Shown: positions 31,310-46,400 of the stretch, one piece after another
Layout: every line of letters starts with the position of its first letter
How positions within the stretch are numbered: position 1 is the first letter of the stretch
From: Litoditis marina
Taxonomy: Eukaryota; Nematoda; Chromadorea; Rhabditida; Rhabditidae
Reading direction: 5' to 3'
NCBI GenBank assembly: GCA_964036275.1
Contig: OZ038434.1
Coordinates: 18,279,879-18,343,878 of the forward strand
Length of the DNA stretch: 64,000 nt
Position numbers and translations under genes: made by a program
The notes under the pieces: generated by a model
Told to the model about the DNA's origin: nothing
Databases searched by the model: none
Seen by the model: only the letters and a program-made list of their open reading frames with translations

Positions 31310-34300
31310 AGTTTCCAAGACAACAGCCTTATACAAGTTAGGATGACAAGAATTGATTACCATCATTGTGTGTAGAAATATTTCTGATACACTTGCAAAA
31401 TATTTTTTGAACATCTCAAAATATTTTTGACCGTCTCAAAATATTTTTGGGATCCACAAAATATTTTTGGAATCCACAAAATATTTTTGATATAGTTTCC
31501 AAGACAGCCTTGTATAAGTTAGGATGACTATAGTTTCCAAGACAACATCCTTATACAAGTTACGATGACAAGAATTGATTACCATCATTGTGTCTAATAG
31601 TTTCCAAGACAGCCTTGTATAAGTTAGGATGACAAGAATTGATTACCATCATCGTGTGTAGAAATATTTCTGATACACTTGCAAAATATTTTTGAACATC
31701 TCAAAATATTTTTGACCGTCTCAAAATATTTTTGACCGTCTCAAAATATTTTTAGAGTTCACAAAATATTTTTGGAATCCACAAAATATTTTGATATAGT
31801 TTCCAAGACAGCCTTGTATAAGTTAGGATGACAAGAATTGATTACCATCATTGTGTGTAGATGTCTGATACACTTGCAAAATATTTTTGAACATCTCAAA
31901 ATATTTTTGGAATCCACACAATATTTTTGATATAGTTTCCAAGACAACAACCTTGTATAAGTTAGGCAGACAAGAATTGATTACCATCATTGTGTGTAGA
32001 AATATTTCTGATACATTTGCAAAATATTTTTGAACATCTCAAAATATGTTTGACCGTTTCAAATATTTTTGACCGTCTCAAAATATTTTTGGAGTTCACA
32101 AAATATTTTGGAATCCACAAAATATTTTTGATATAGTTTTCAAGACAGTCTTGTATAAGTTAGGATGACTATAGTTTCCAAGACAACAGCCTTATACAAG
32201 TTACGATGACAAGAATGGATTACCATCATTGTGTCTAATAGTTTCCAAGACAGCCTTGTATAAGTTAGGATGACAAGAATTGATTACCATCATTGTGTGT
32301 AGAAATATGTCTGATACACTTGCAAAATATTTTTGAACATCTCAAAATATTTTTGACCGTCTCAAAATATTTTTGGAATTCACAAAATATTTTTGACCGT
32401 CTCAAAATATTTTTGGAATCCACAAAATATTTTTGATATAGTTTCCAAGACAGCCTTGTATAAGTTAGGATGACAAGAATTGATTACCATCATTGTGTGT
32501 AGATGTCTGATACACTTGCAAAATATTTTTGAACATCTCAAAATATTTTTGGAATCCACAAAATATTTTTGATATAGTTTCCAAGACAGCCTTGTATAAG
32601 TTAGGCAGACAAGAATTGATTACCATCATTGTGTGTAGAAATATTTCTGATACACATGCAAAATATTTTTGACCGTTTCAAAATATTTTTGACCGTCTCA
32701 AAATATTTTTGGAGTTCACAAAATATTTTTGGAGTTCACAAAATATTTTTGGAATCCACAAAATATTTTGATATAGTTTTCAAGACAGCCTTGTATAATT
32801 TAGGATGACTATAGTTTCCAAGACAACAGCCTTATACAAGTTACGATGACAAGAATGGATTACCATCATTGTGTCTAATAGTTTCCAAGACAGCCTTGTA
32901 TAAGTTAGGATGACAAGAATTGATTACCATCATTGTGTGTAGAAATATGTCTGATACACTTGCAAAATATTTTTGAACATCTCAAAATATTTTTGACCGT
33001 CTCAAAATATTTTTGGAGTTCACAAAATATTTTTGGAATCCACACAATATTTTTGATATAGTTTCCAAGACAACAGCCTTGTATAAGTTAGGATGACAAG
33101 AATTGATTACCATCATTGTGTGTAGAAATATTTCTGATACACTTGCAAAATATTTTTGACCGTCTCAAAATATTTTTGACCGTCTCAAAATATTTTTGGA
33201 GTTCACAAAATATTTTGACCGTCTCAAAATATTTTTGGAATCCACAAAATATTTTTGATATAGTTTCCAAGACAACAGCCTTGTATAAGTTAGGCAGACA
33301 AGAATTGATTACCATCATTGTGTAGTAGAAATATTTCTGATACACTTGCAAAATATTTTTGAACATCTCAAAATATTTTTGACCGTCTCAAAATATTTTT
33401 GACCGTCTCAAATATTTTTGGAGTTCACAAAATATTTTTGGAATCCACAAAATATTTTGATATAGTTTTCAAGACAGCCTTGTATAAGTTAGGATGACTA
33501 TAGTTTCCAAGACAACAGCCTTATACAAGTTACGATGACAAGAATTGATTACCATCATTGTGTGTAGAAATATTTCTGATACACTTGCAAAATATTTTTG
33601 AACATCTCAAAATATTTTTGACCGTCTCAAAATATTTTTGACCGTCTCAAAATATTTTTAGAGTTCACAAAATATTTTTGGAATCCACAAAATATTTTGA
33701 TATAGTTTCCAAGACAGCCTTGTATAAGTTAGGATGACAAGAATTGATTACCATCATTGTGTGTAGATGTCTGATACACTTGCAAAATATTTTTGAACAT
33801 CTCAAAATATTTTGGAATCCACACAATATTTTTGATATAGTTTCTAAGACAACAGCCTTGTATAAGTTAGGATGACAAGAATTGATTACCATCATTGTGT
33901 GTAGAAATATTTCTGATACACTTGCAAAATATTTTTGAACATCTCAAAATATTTTTGACCGTCTCAAAATATTTTGACCGTCTCAAAATATTTTTAGAGT
34001 TCACAAAATATTTTTGGAATCCACAAAATATTTTTGATATAGTTTCCAAGACAGCCTTGTATAAGTTAGGATGACAAGAATTGATTACCATCATTGTGTG
34101 TAGAAATATTTCTGATACACTTGCAAAATATTTTTGACCGTCTCAAAATATTTTTGACCGTCTCAAAATATTTTTGGAGTTCACAAAATATTTTTGACCG
34201 TCTCAAAATATTTTTGGAATCCACAAAATATTTTTGATATAGTTTCCAAGACAACAGCCTTGTATAAGTTAGGCAGACAAGAATTGATTACCATCATTGT

Positions 34301-37300
34301 GTAGTAGAAATATTTCTGATACACTTGCAAAATATTTTTGAACATCTCAAAATATTTTTGACCGTCTCAAAATATTTTTGACCGTCTCAAAATATTTTTG
34401 GAGTTCACAAAATATTTTTGGAATCCACAAAATATTTTTGATATAGTTTCAAGACAGCCTTGTATAAGTTAGGATGACTATAGTTTCCAAGACAACAGCC
34501 TTATACAAGTTACGATGACAAGAATTGATTACCATCATTGTGTGTAGAAATATTTCTGATACACTTGCAAAATATTTTTGAACATCTCAAAATATTTTTG
34601 ACCGTCTCAAAATATTTTTGACCGTCTCAAAATATTTTTAGAGTTCACAAAATATTTTTGGAGTTTACAAAATATTTTTGATATAGTTTCCAAGACAGCC
34701 TTGTATAAGTTAGGATGACAAGAATTGATTACCATCATTGTGTGTAGAAATATTTCTGATACACTTGCAAAATATTTTTGAACATCTCAAAATATTTTTG
34801 ACCGTCTCAAAATATTTTTGACCGTCTCAAAATATTTTTAGAGTTCACAAATATTTTTGGAATCCACAAAATATTTTTGATATAGTTTCCAAGACAGCCT
34901 TGTATAAGTTAGGATGACAAGAATTGATTACCATCATTGTGTGTAGAAATATTTCTGATACACTTGCAAAATATTTTTGACCGTCTCAAAATATTTTTGA
35001 CCGTCTCAAAATATTTTTGGAGTTCACAAAATATTTTTGACCGTCTCAAAATATTTTTGGAATCCACAAAATATTTTTGATATAGTTTCCAAGACAACAG
35101 CCTTGTATAAGTTAGGCAGACAAGAATTGATTACCATCATTGTGTAGTAGAAATATTTCTGATACACTTGCAAAATATTTTTGAACATCTCAAAATATTT
35201 TTGACCGTCTCAAAATATTTTTGACCGTCTCAAAATATTTTTGGAGTTCACAAAATATTTTTGGAATCCACAAAATATATTTTGTGGATTCCAAAAATAT
35301 TTTTGATATAGTTTTCAAGACAGCCTTGTATAAGTTAGGATGACTATAGTTTCCAAGACAACAGCCTTATACAAGTTACGATGACAAGAATTGATTACCA
35401 TCATTGTGTGTAGAAATATTTCTGATACACTTGCAAAATATTTTTGAACATCTCAAAATATTTTTGACCGTCTCAAAATATTTTTGACCGTCTCAAAATA
35501 TTTTTAGAGTTCACAAAATATTTTTGGAATCCACAAAATATTTTTGATATAGTTTCCAAGACAGCCTTGTATAAGTTAGGATGACAAGAATTGATTACCA
35601 TCATTGTGTGTAGATGTCTGATACACTTGCAAAATATTTTTGAACATCTCAAAATATTTTTGGAATCCACACAATATTTTTGATATAGTTTCTAAGACAA
35701 CAGCCTTGTATAAGTTAGGATGACAAGAATTGATTACCATCATTGTGTGTAGAAATATTTCTGATACACTTGCAAAATATTTTTGAACATCTCAAAATAT
35801 TTTTGACCGTCTCAAAATATTTTCGACCGTCTCAAAATATTTTTAGAGTTCACAAAATATTTTTGGAATCCACAAAATATTTTTGATATAGTTTCCAAGA
35901 CAGCCTTGTATAAGTAAGGATGACAAGAATTGATTACCATCATTGTGTGTAGATGTCTGATACACTTGCAAAATATTTTTGAACATCTCAAAATATTTTG
36001 GAATCCACAAAATATTTTTGATATAGTTTCCAAGACAACAGCCTTATACAAGTAAGTTAGGATGACAAGAATTGATTACCATCATTGTGTGTAGAAATAT
36101 TTCTGATACACTTGCAAAATATTTTGAACATTTCAAAATATTTTTGACCGTTTCAAAATATTTTTGACCGTTTCTAAATATTTTTGGAGTTTACAAAATA
36201 TTTTGATATAGTTTCCAAGACAGCCTTGTATAAGTTAGGATGACAAGAATTGATTACCATCATTGTGTGTAGAAATATTTCTGATACACTTGCAAAATAT
36301 TTTTGAACATCTCAAAATATTTTTGACCGTCTCAAAATATTTTTGACCGTCTCAAAATATTTTAGAGTTCACAAAATATTTTTGGAATCCACAAAATATT
36401 TTTGATATAGTTTCCAAGACAGCCTTGTATAAGTTAGGATGACAAGAATTGATTACCATCATTGTGTGTAGATGTCTGATACACTTGCAAAATATTTTTG
36501 AACATCTCAAAATATTTTTGGAATCCACAAATATTTTTGATATAGTTTCCAAGACAACAGCCTTATACAAGTAAGTTAGGATGACAAGAATTGATTACCA
36601 TCATTGTGTGTAGAAATATTTCTGATACACTTGCAAAATATTTTTGAACATCTCAAAATATTTTTGACCGTCTCAAAATATTTTTGACCGTCTCAAAATA
36701 TTTTTAGAGTTCACAAAATATTTTTGGAATCCACAAAATATTTTTGATATAGTTTCCAAGTTCCAAGACAGCCTTGTATAAGTTAGGATGACAAGAATTG
36801 ATTACCATCATTGTGTGTAGATGTCTGATACACTTGCAAAATATTTTTGAACATCTCAAAATATTTTTGGAATCCACACAATATTTTTGATATAGTTTCT
36901 AAGACAACAGCCTTGTATAAGTTAGGATGACAAGAATTGATTACCATCATTGTGTGTAGATATTTTTGAACGTCTCAAAATATTTTTGACCGTCTCAAAA
37001 TATTTTTAGAGTTCACAAAATATTTTTGGAATCCACAAAATATTTTTGATATAGTTTCCAAGACAGCCTTGTATAAGTTAGGATGACAAGAATTGATTAC
37101 CATCATTGTGTGTAGATGTCTGATACACTTGCAAAATATTTTTGAACATCTCAAAATATTTTTGGAATCCACACAATATTTTTGATATAGTTTCTAAGAC
37201 AACAGCCCTTGTATAAGTTAGGATGACAAGAATTGATTACCATCATTGTGTGTAGAAATATTTCTGATACACTTGCAAAATATTTTTGACCGTCTCAAAA

Positions 37301-37540
37301 TATTTTTGACCGTCTCAAAATATTTTTGGAGTTCACATAATATTTTTGACCGTCTCAAAATATTTTTGGAATCCACAAAATATTTTTGATATAGTTTTTA
37401 GCATCATTGTGTGTAGAAATATTTCTGATACACTTGCAAAATATTTTTGAACATTTCAAAATATTTTTGACCGTCTCAAAATATTTTTGACAGTCTCAAA
37501 ATATTTTTGGAATCCACAAAATATTTTTGATATAGTTTAA
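31310..37540 (+). repeat. Satellite array built on CAAAATATTTTTG
   Basis: About thirty units of roughly 140-260 bp. Each has a backbone (AGTTTCCAAGACA, AGCCTTGTATAAGTTAGGAT, GAATTGATTACCATCATTGT, CTGATACACTTG) followed by three to six roughly 21-bp subrepeats of CAAAATATTTTTG joined by AACATCT, ACCGTCT, GAGTTCA or GAATCCA. Unit length varies because the subrepeat number varies, a two-level hierarchy. Long open frames here are by-products of the repeat and are not genes. Confidence 0.95.
35255..35300. repeat. Perfect 46-bp palindrome inside the satellite
   Basis: Arms 35255-35277 and 35278-35300 are exact reverse complements with no spacer, formed from GGAATCCACAAAATA and its complement. It marks a local fold-back copying event, after which the array resumes in its original direction. 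Confidence 0.9.
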
Positions 37541-38962
37541 ATTAAATTGAAACTAGGGAAAACGTGTAAAACAGAACAATTTGTGGATATACATACATGC
37601 CATTCTATGTTTCGATGAAACTTGACAAAACTGGCATATAAAACTTTTATGGAAAAGAACTTTTTTGAATAAATGCGTAAGACGAAAACAACGATAGTAA
37701 CATGCGACCGGAAATAATGTAGAGCATATACGTTTGGAAACGGGTTCTAGGGAAAACGTGTAAAATAGAAAATGTGCAAAACAAAGCAAGGTAGAAAACA
37801 TACACGTTTTTCCATAGTTTTCAATGGAACTTCACAAAACTGGTACCTCACTGATGATAGAAAACAAAATTTCTACAGACAACCCATCAATAATGAATCC
37901 CAGAACAGATCAATAATGAAACCAACAGATCAATAACGAAACCGACCAACGATCAAATAAATGCTTCTTCTTGAGACCATACTTTGCAGGCAGCTCCGTG
38001 TGGATGCAACGCATGACGTCATTCTGATACTGAAGTTGGAAGGTCGGATCCAATTCATCGAGAGCAACTTCGACCAGAGAAGCGAAGGAAGTTTGACCTT
38101 TCTGGAGGGAAGGTTGACCTTTCTGGAGAGAAGAGGTACTCGGGGTCAACGACACAGAAGCAGAAGTCGACGGAGACTGAACCACTCCGCTACCGTCTCT
38201 CGCCTCGCCCTGAACGAACATTACATACATCAGCCGACTTTTTTTCTCCCGCAAAGTTAGTGATTTAGAGCGGAAAATAGAGAATATTCCTGTTATTGAC
38301 AAGAACGGAGCTCGTTTTCTTAGTTTTTTGAAACTATTCTGACAACTTCACCAGAGTATGGTTGTGATCTACTCACCTGTACAGTCATGCGACGTTTGAA
38401 GGGAAGTCTCGGCTTGATATCGGCTATGTCCACGTTCAATAATTGTATTTCATCATCCTCTTCCGACTCATCTGCATCTGGAAATTTCATTTAACTATCT
38501 TGTTCTAGAAGAATATGAATAAAAGTGTGGATGACTTGCGTTGTAGATGACAATATTCACAATATTTAGGAAAAAAAACGAGAAAAATCTCCGTTTCTCC
38601 TACTTGAACACATTTTGTTTATCAATTTCCATTTTTAGTAGACTTCCGACGGTAAAAATATAATAGGTGAAGTATTATGGTTCAAAAGTTCAAGGAATAG
38701 ATATACAAGACCAAAAAGTACCTGCAGCCGTATTTCAATTGTTGCCAGTTCGGCAAAAGACTGATGTTCCAGTGTTCACACACTGAACCGAAGCGCTCTC
38801 TTCAACTGGAAAACGAAGATTCGAAACTATCAAAGTTGGGTATAACCATAGTCATCAGTACGCTAAATTTTGCAAGAGTTATATACATGCGTACAAGGGT
38901 TGGACAAACCGCACATCGGTAGGCTGCGGAAACCTACAAAAATAGTTTCCGCTAACTGCAAA
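37541..38962 (-). pseudogene. Gene I, copy 1: three exons of an unknown protein
   Basis: Minus-strand exon candidates are about 38801-38718, 38477-38377 and 38209 to a stop at 37910. The last two join in phase 0, from ADIKPRLPFKRRMTVQ to GEARDGSGVVQSPSTSASVS. The middle exon starts with acidic DADESEEDDE. The last exon is Ser/Thr rich, then LDELDPTFQLQYQNDVMR and a basic YGLKKKHLFDRW. A donor-like GTATGG after ELPA could shorten it. The first exon is 1 nt shorter than in copy 2 (TTCGGCAAAAG versus TTCGGCCAAAAG). No start codon was found; the upstream side is an 806-bp ATCT tract. It is probably a broken duplicate. Confidence 0.5.
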
Positions 38963-40876
<1,914 letters not shown>

Positions 40877-42163
40877 AAATATTTTTGATATAGTTTAAAT
40901 TAAATTGAAACTAGGGAAAACGTGTAAAACAGAACAATTTGTGGATATACATACATGCCATTCTATGTTTCGATGAAACTTGACAAAACTGGCATATAAA
41001 ACTTTTATGGAAAAGAACTTTTTGAATAAATGCGTAAGACGAAAACAACGATAGTAACATGCGACCGGAAATAATGTAGAGCATATACGTTTGGAAACGG
41101 GTTCTAGGGAAAACGTGTAAAATAGAAAATGTGCAAAACAAAGCAAGGTAGAAAACATACACGTTTTTCCATAGTTTTCAATGGAACTTCACAAAACTGG
41201 TACCTCACTGATGATAGAAAACAAAATTTCTACAGACAACCCATCAATAATGAATCCCAGAACAGATCAATAATGAAACCAACAGATCAATAACGAAACC
41301 GACCAACGATCAAATAAATGCTTCTTCTTGAGACCATACTTTGCAGGCAGCTCCGTGTGGATGCAACGCATGACGTCATTCTGATACTGAAGTTGGAAGG
41401 TCGGATCCAATTCATCGAGAGCAACTTCGACCAGAGAAGCGAAGGAAGTTTGACCTTTCTGGAGGGAAGGTTGACCTTTCTGGAGAGAAGAGGTACTCGG
41501 GGTCAACGACACAGAAGCAGAAGTCGACGGAGACTGAACCACTCCGCTACCGTCTCTCGCCTCGCCCTGAACGAACATTACATACATCAGCCGACTTTTT
41601 TTCTCCCGCAAAGTTAGTGATTTAGAGCGGAAAATAGAGAATATTCCTGTTATTGACAAGAACGGAGCTCGTTTTCTTAGTTTTTTGAAACTATTCTGAC
41701 AACTTCACCAGAGTATGGTTGTGATCTACTCACCTGTACAGTCATGCGACGTTTGAAGGGAAGTCTCGGCTTGATATCGGCTATGTCCACGTTCAATAAT
41801 TGTATTTCATCATCCTCTTCCGACTCATCTGCATCTGGAAATTTCATTTAACTATCTTGTTCTAGAAGAATATGAATAAAAGTGTGGATGACTTGCGTTG
41901 TAGATGACAATATTCACAATATTTAGGAAAAAAAACGAGAAAAATCTCCGTTTCTCCTACTTGAACACATTTTGTTTATCAATTTCCATTTTTAGTAGAC
42001 TTCCGACGGTAAAAATATAATAGGTGAAGTATTATGGTTCAAAAGTTCAAGGAATAGATATACAAGACCAAAAAGTACCTGCAGCCGTATTTCAATTGTT
42101 GCCAGTTCGGCCAAAAGACTGATGTTCCAGTGTTCACACACTGAACCGAAGCGCTCTCTTCAA
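40877..42163 (-). CDS. Gene I, copy 2: exons of an unknown protein
   Basis: Minus-strand exons are 42163-42079, 41834-41734 and 41566-41267 (stop). The last two join in phase 0, as in copy 1. The first is open throughout in one frame (SASVQCVNTGTSVFWPNWQQ) because of the extra C that copy 1 lacks, but it does not meet the next exon in phase with the sites I chose. Features are an acidic patch, a basic KPRLPFKRR patch, a Ser/Thr-rich stretch with a doubled LQKGQ(P/T)S, and a helical end FQLQYQNDVMRCIHTEL. The upstream part would lie beyond the 1.15-kb ATCT tract, and exon H at 43985-43803 is the nearest candidate. Function is not recognised. Confidence 0.5.
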
Positions 42164-42320
42164 CTGGAAAACGAAGATTCGAAACTATCAAAGTTGGGTA
42201 TAACCATAGTCATCAGTACGCTAAATTTTGCAAGAGTTATATACATGCGTACAAGGGTTGGACAAACCGCACATCGGTAGGCTGCGGAAACCTACAAAAA
42301 TAGTTTCCGCTAACTGCAAA

Positions 42321-43473
<1,153 letters not shown>

Positions 43474-43497
43474 TTTTTTCGTCACATTTATGTTCAG

Positions 43498-46400
43498 GCT
43501 GAGCGCAAACATGAAATACCTCAGCCAAATTCGTGGGTTGGCCACTATACATATAAACAAATGCCAGCCGATCAACCAGCTCGTCGGTTCAATTACCCAA
43601 GTTTAAGGTAATTCTTCGCTGTGAGAGAGGTTTGTTTCGCGGCGCTTCCTTACGAGGCTAACTTCTAAATAACACTATCTGAAGATTATTTTAGCATAGT
43701 TAACTAATTCGCTCATGGGAACAGTACGCAACCCCCCATCTTATGAGAGGAATTGACGGTGTATGATCTTTCCCCCAGAGAATTCAACTAAAAGTGCCTC
43801 ACCTCTACCAAATGATGACAGCATTCCTTCAGAATTGTCGACGGCTTTTTCCACGATGGTCTGACCTTGAAGTCGACCGCCAGCGCCCAGAAGTCACATT
43901 TCATTCCGGCAAACTCCGGAGCTTCCATTTGTGCCCTCCTAATAGGATCGATATTATCTATATGTGATAAGTCGAAAGGATGCGCCTGAAATATACATTA
44001 TAATTATTATATAACTAAATGAAAATATATTCGGGAGAACTTTTGCAAGCTAAAAAACGTATCGTGACAATTGAATTTGGTTGTGACACCAGATTCTGAG
44101 AAAAAGGTGCATTGCTAAACAAACTCAGCTCTATTAAGGAAACTTGAAAATCTAGATGTATCCAATACATCATGAAAACAGTTTCGGTGAGCACAGAACA
44201 GCAAATAACACGCAACTTGACTAGGAGTATTGCTGTCATCCTAACTTATACAAGGCTGTCTTGAAAACTATATCAAAAATATTTTGTGGATTTCAAAAAT
44301 ATTTTGTGAACTTCAAAAATATTTTGAGACGGTCAAAAATATTTTTAGACGGTCAAAAATATTTTGAGATGTTCAAAAATATTTTGCAAGTGTATCAGAA
44401 ATATTTCTACACACAATGATGGTAATCAATTCTTGTCATCCTAACTTGTACAAGGCTGTTGTCTTGGAAACTATATCAACAATATTTTGTGGATTCCAAA
44501 AATATTTTGAGACGGTCAAACATATTTTGTGAACTCCAAAAATATTTTGAGACGGTCAAAAATATTTTGAGACGGTCAAAAATATTTTGAGATGTTAAAA
44601 AATATTTTGCTAGTGTATCAGAAATATTTCTACACACAATGATGGTAATCAATTCTTGTCATCCTAACTTATACAAGGCTGTTGTCTTGGAAACTATATC
44701 AAAAATATTTTGTGGATTCCAAAAATATTTTGTGAACTCCAAAAATATTTTGTGAACTCCAAAAATATTTTGAGACGGTCAAAAATATTTTGAGATGTTC
44801 AAAAATATTTTGCAAGTGTATCAGAAATATTTTGCAAGTGTATCAGAAATATTTCTACACACAATGATGGTAATCAATTCTTGTCATCCTAACTTATACA
44901 AGGCTGTTGTCTTGGAAACTATATCAAAAATATTTTGTGGATTCCAAAAATATTTTGTGAACTCCAAAAATATTTTGAGACGGTCAAAAATATTTTGAGA
45001 CGGTCAAAAATATTTTGAGATGTTCAAAAATATTTTGCAAGTGTATCAGAAATATTTCTACACACAATGATGGTAATCAATTCTTGTCATCCTAACTTAT
45101 ACAAGGCTGTTGTCTTGGAAACTATATAAAAAATATTTTGTGGATTCCAAAAATATTTTGTGAACTCCAAAAATATTTTGTGAACTCCAAAAATATTTTG
45201 AGACGGTCAAAAATATTTTGAGATGAAAAATATTTTGTGAACTCCAAAAATATTTTGTGAACTCCAAAAATATTTTGAGACGGTCAAAAATATTTTGAGA
45301 TGTTCAAAATATTTTGCAAGTGTATCAGAAATATTTCTACACACAATGATGGTAATCAATTCTTGTCATCCTAACTTGTATAAGGCTGTTGTCTTGGAAA
45401 CTATATCAAAAATATTTTGTGGATTCCAAAAATATTTTGTGAACTCCAAAAATATTTTGTGAACTCCAAAAATATTTTGAGACGGTCAAAAATATTTTGA
45501 GATGAAAAATATTTTGTGAACTCCAAAAATATTTTGTGAACTCCAAAAATATTTTGAGACGGTCAAAAATATTTTGAGATGTTCAAAATATTTTGCAAGT
45601 GTATCAGAAATATTTCTACACACAATGATGGTAATCAATTCTTGTCATCCTAACTTGTATAAGGCTGTTGTCTTGGAAACTATATCAAAAATATTTTGTG
45701 GATTCCAAAAATATTTTAAAACAAAAGAAAAATATTTTTGGAGTTCACAAACAGCCTTGTATAAGTTAGGCAGACAAGAATTGATTACCATCATTGTGTG
45801 TAGAAATATTTCTGATACACTTGCAAAATATTTTTGAACATCTCAAAATATTTTTGACCGTCTCAAAATATTTTTGACCGTCTCAAAATATTTTTGGAGT
45901 TCACAAAATATTTTTGACCGTCTCAAAATATTTTTGGAATCCACAAAATATTTTTGATATAGTTTCCAAGACAACAGCCTTATACAAGTTAGGATGACAA
46001 GAATTGATTACCATCATTGTGGAAATATTTCTGATACACTTCGAAATATTGACAAAAAGTGAACAGATTGTCCAATTTTTGTCCCAAGGTAATGTTTTCA
46101 ACATCCTTGAGGACAAAAAGTGGACAGATTGTCCAGTTTGGCCGAGTGGTCAAGTGGTTAGCGTTCGGCTGTCGCTCCACAGACCTGGGTTCGATCCCCG
46201 CTCGCCGCGGTATCTGTCTGGCGGACCGCATGAGCTAGTTACAAAGCTCACCCATGCCTATCTCCACCCCTCTACGGACAGTCCTTCTACGGTTGATATA
46301 TGATTTGTGTGTGATTATGTAATTTTCTCAATAAAGCACACGGCTGAAATAGTTGCCGTAAAAGATTATTATTATATTGTTTCCTGAAGACAAAAAGTAA

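Noticed and set aside
31759..37172. Many similar 60-90-codon frames on the minus strand (ISKIFCGFQKYF type)
   Set aside because: They fall exactly on satellite units and repeat with them. They have no splice structure or independent conservation.
37910..38209. BESS or MADF domain in the last exon of gene I
   Set aside because: DPTFQLQYQNDVMRCIHTEL has a vaguely similar hydrophobic spacing, but the key positions of BESS are not convincing by eye.
46139..46210. A tRNA gene
   Set aside because: A and B boxes are present, but there is no matching acceptor stem, and a SINE body with an ATT tail follows. Two other copies confirm a repeat family.
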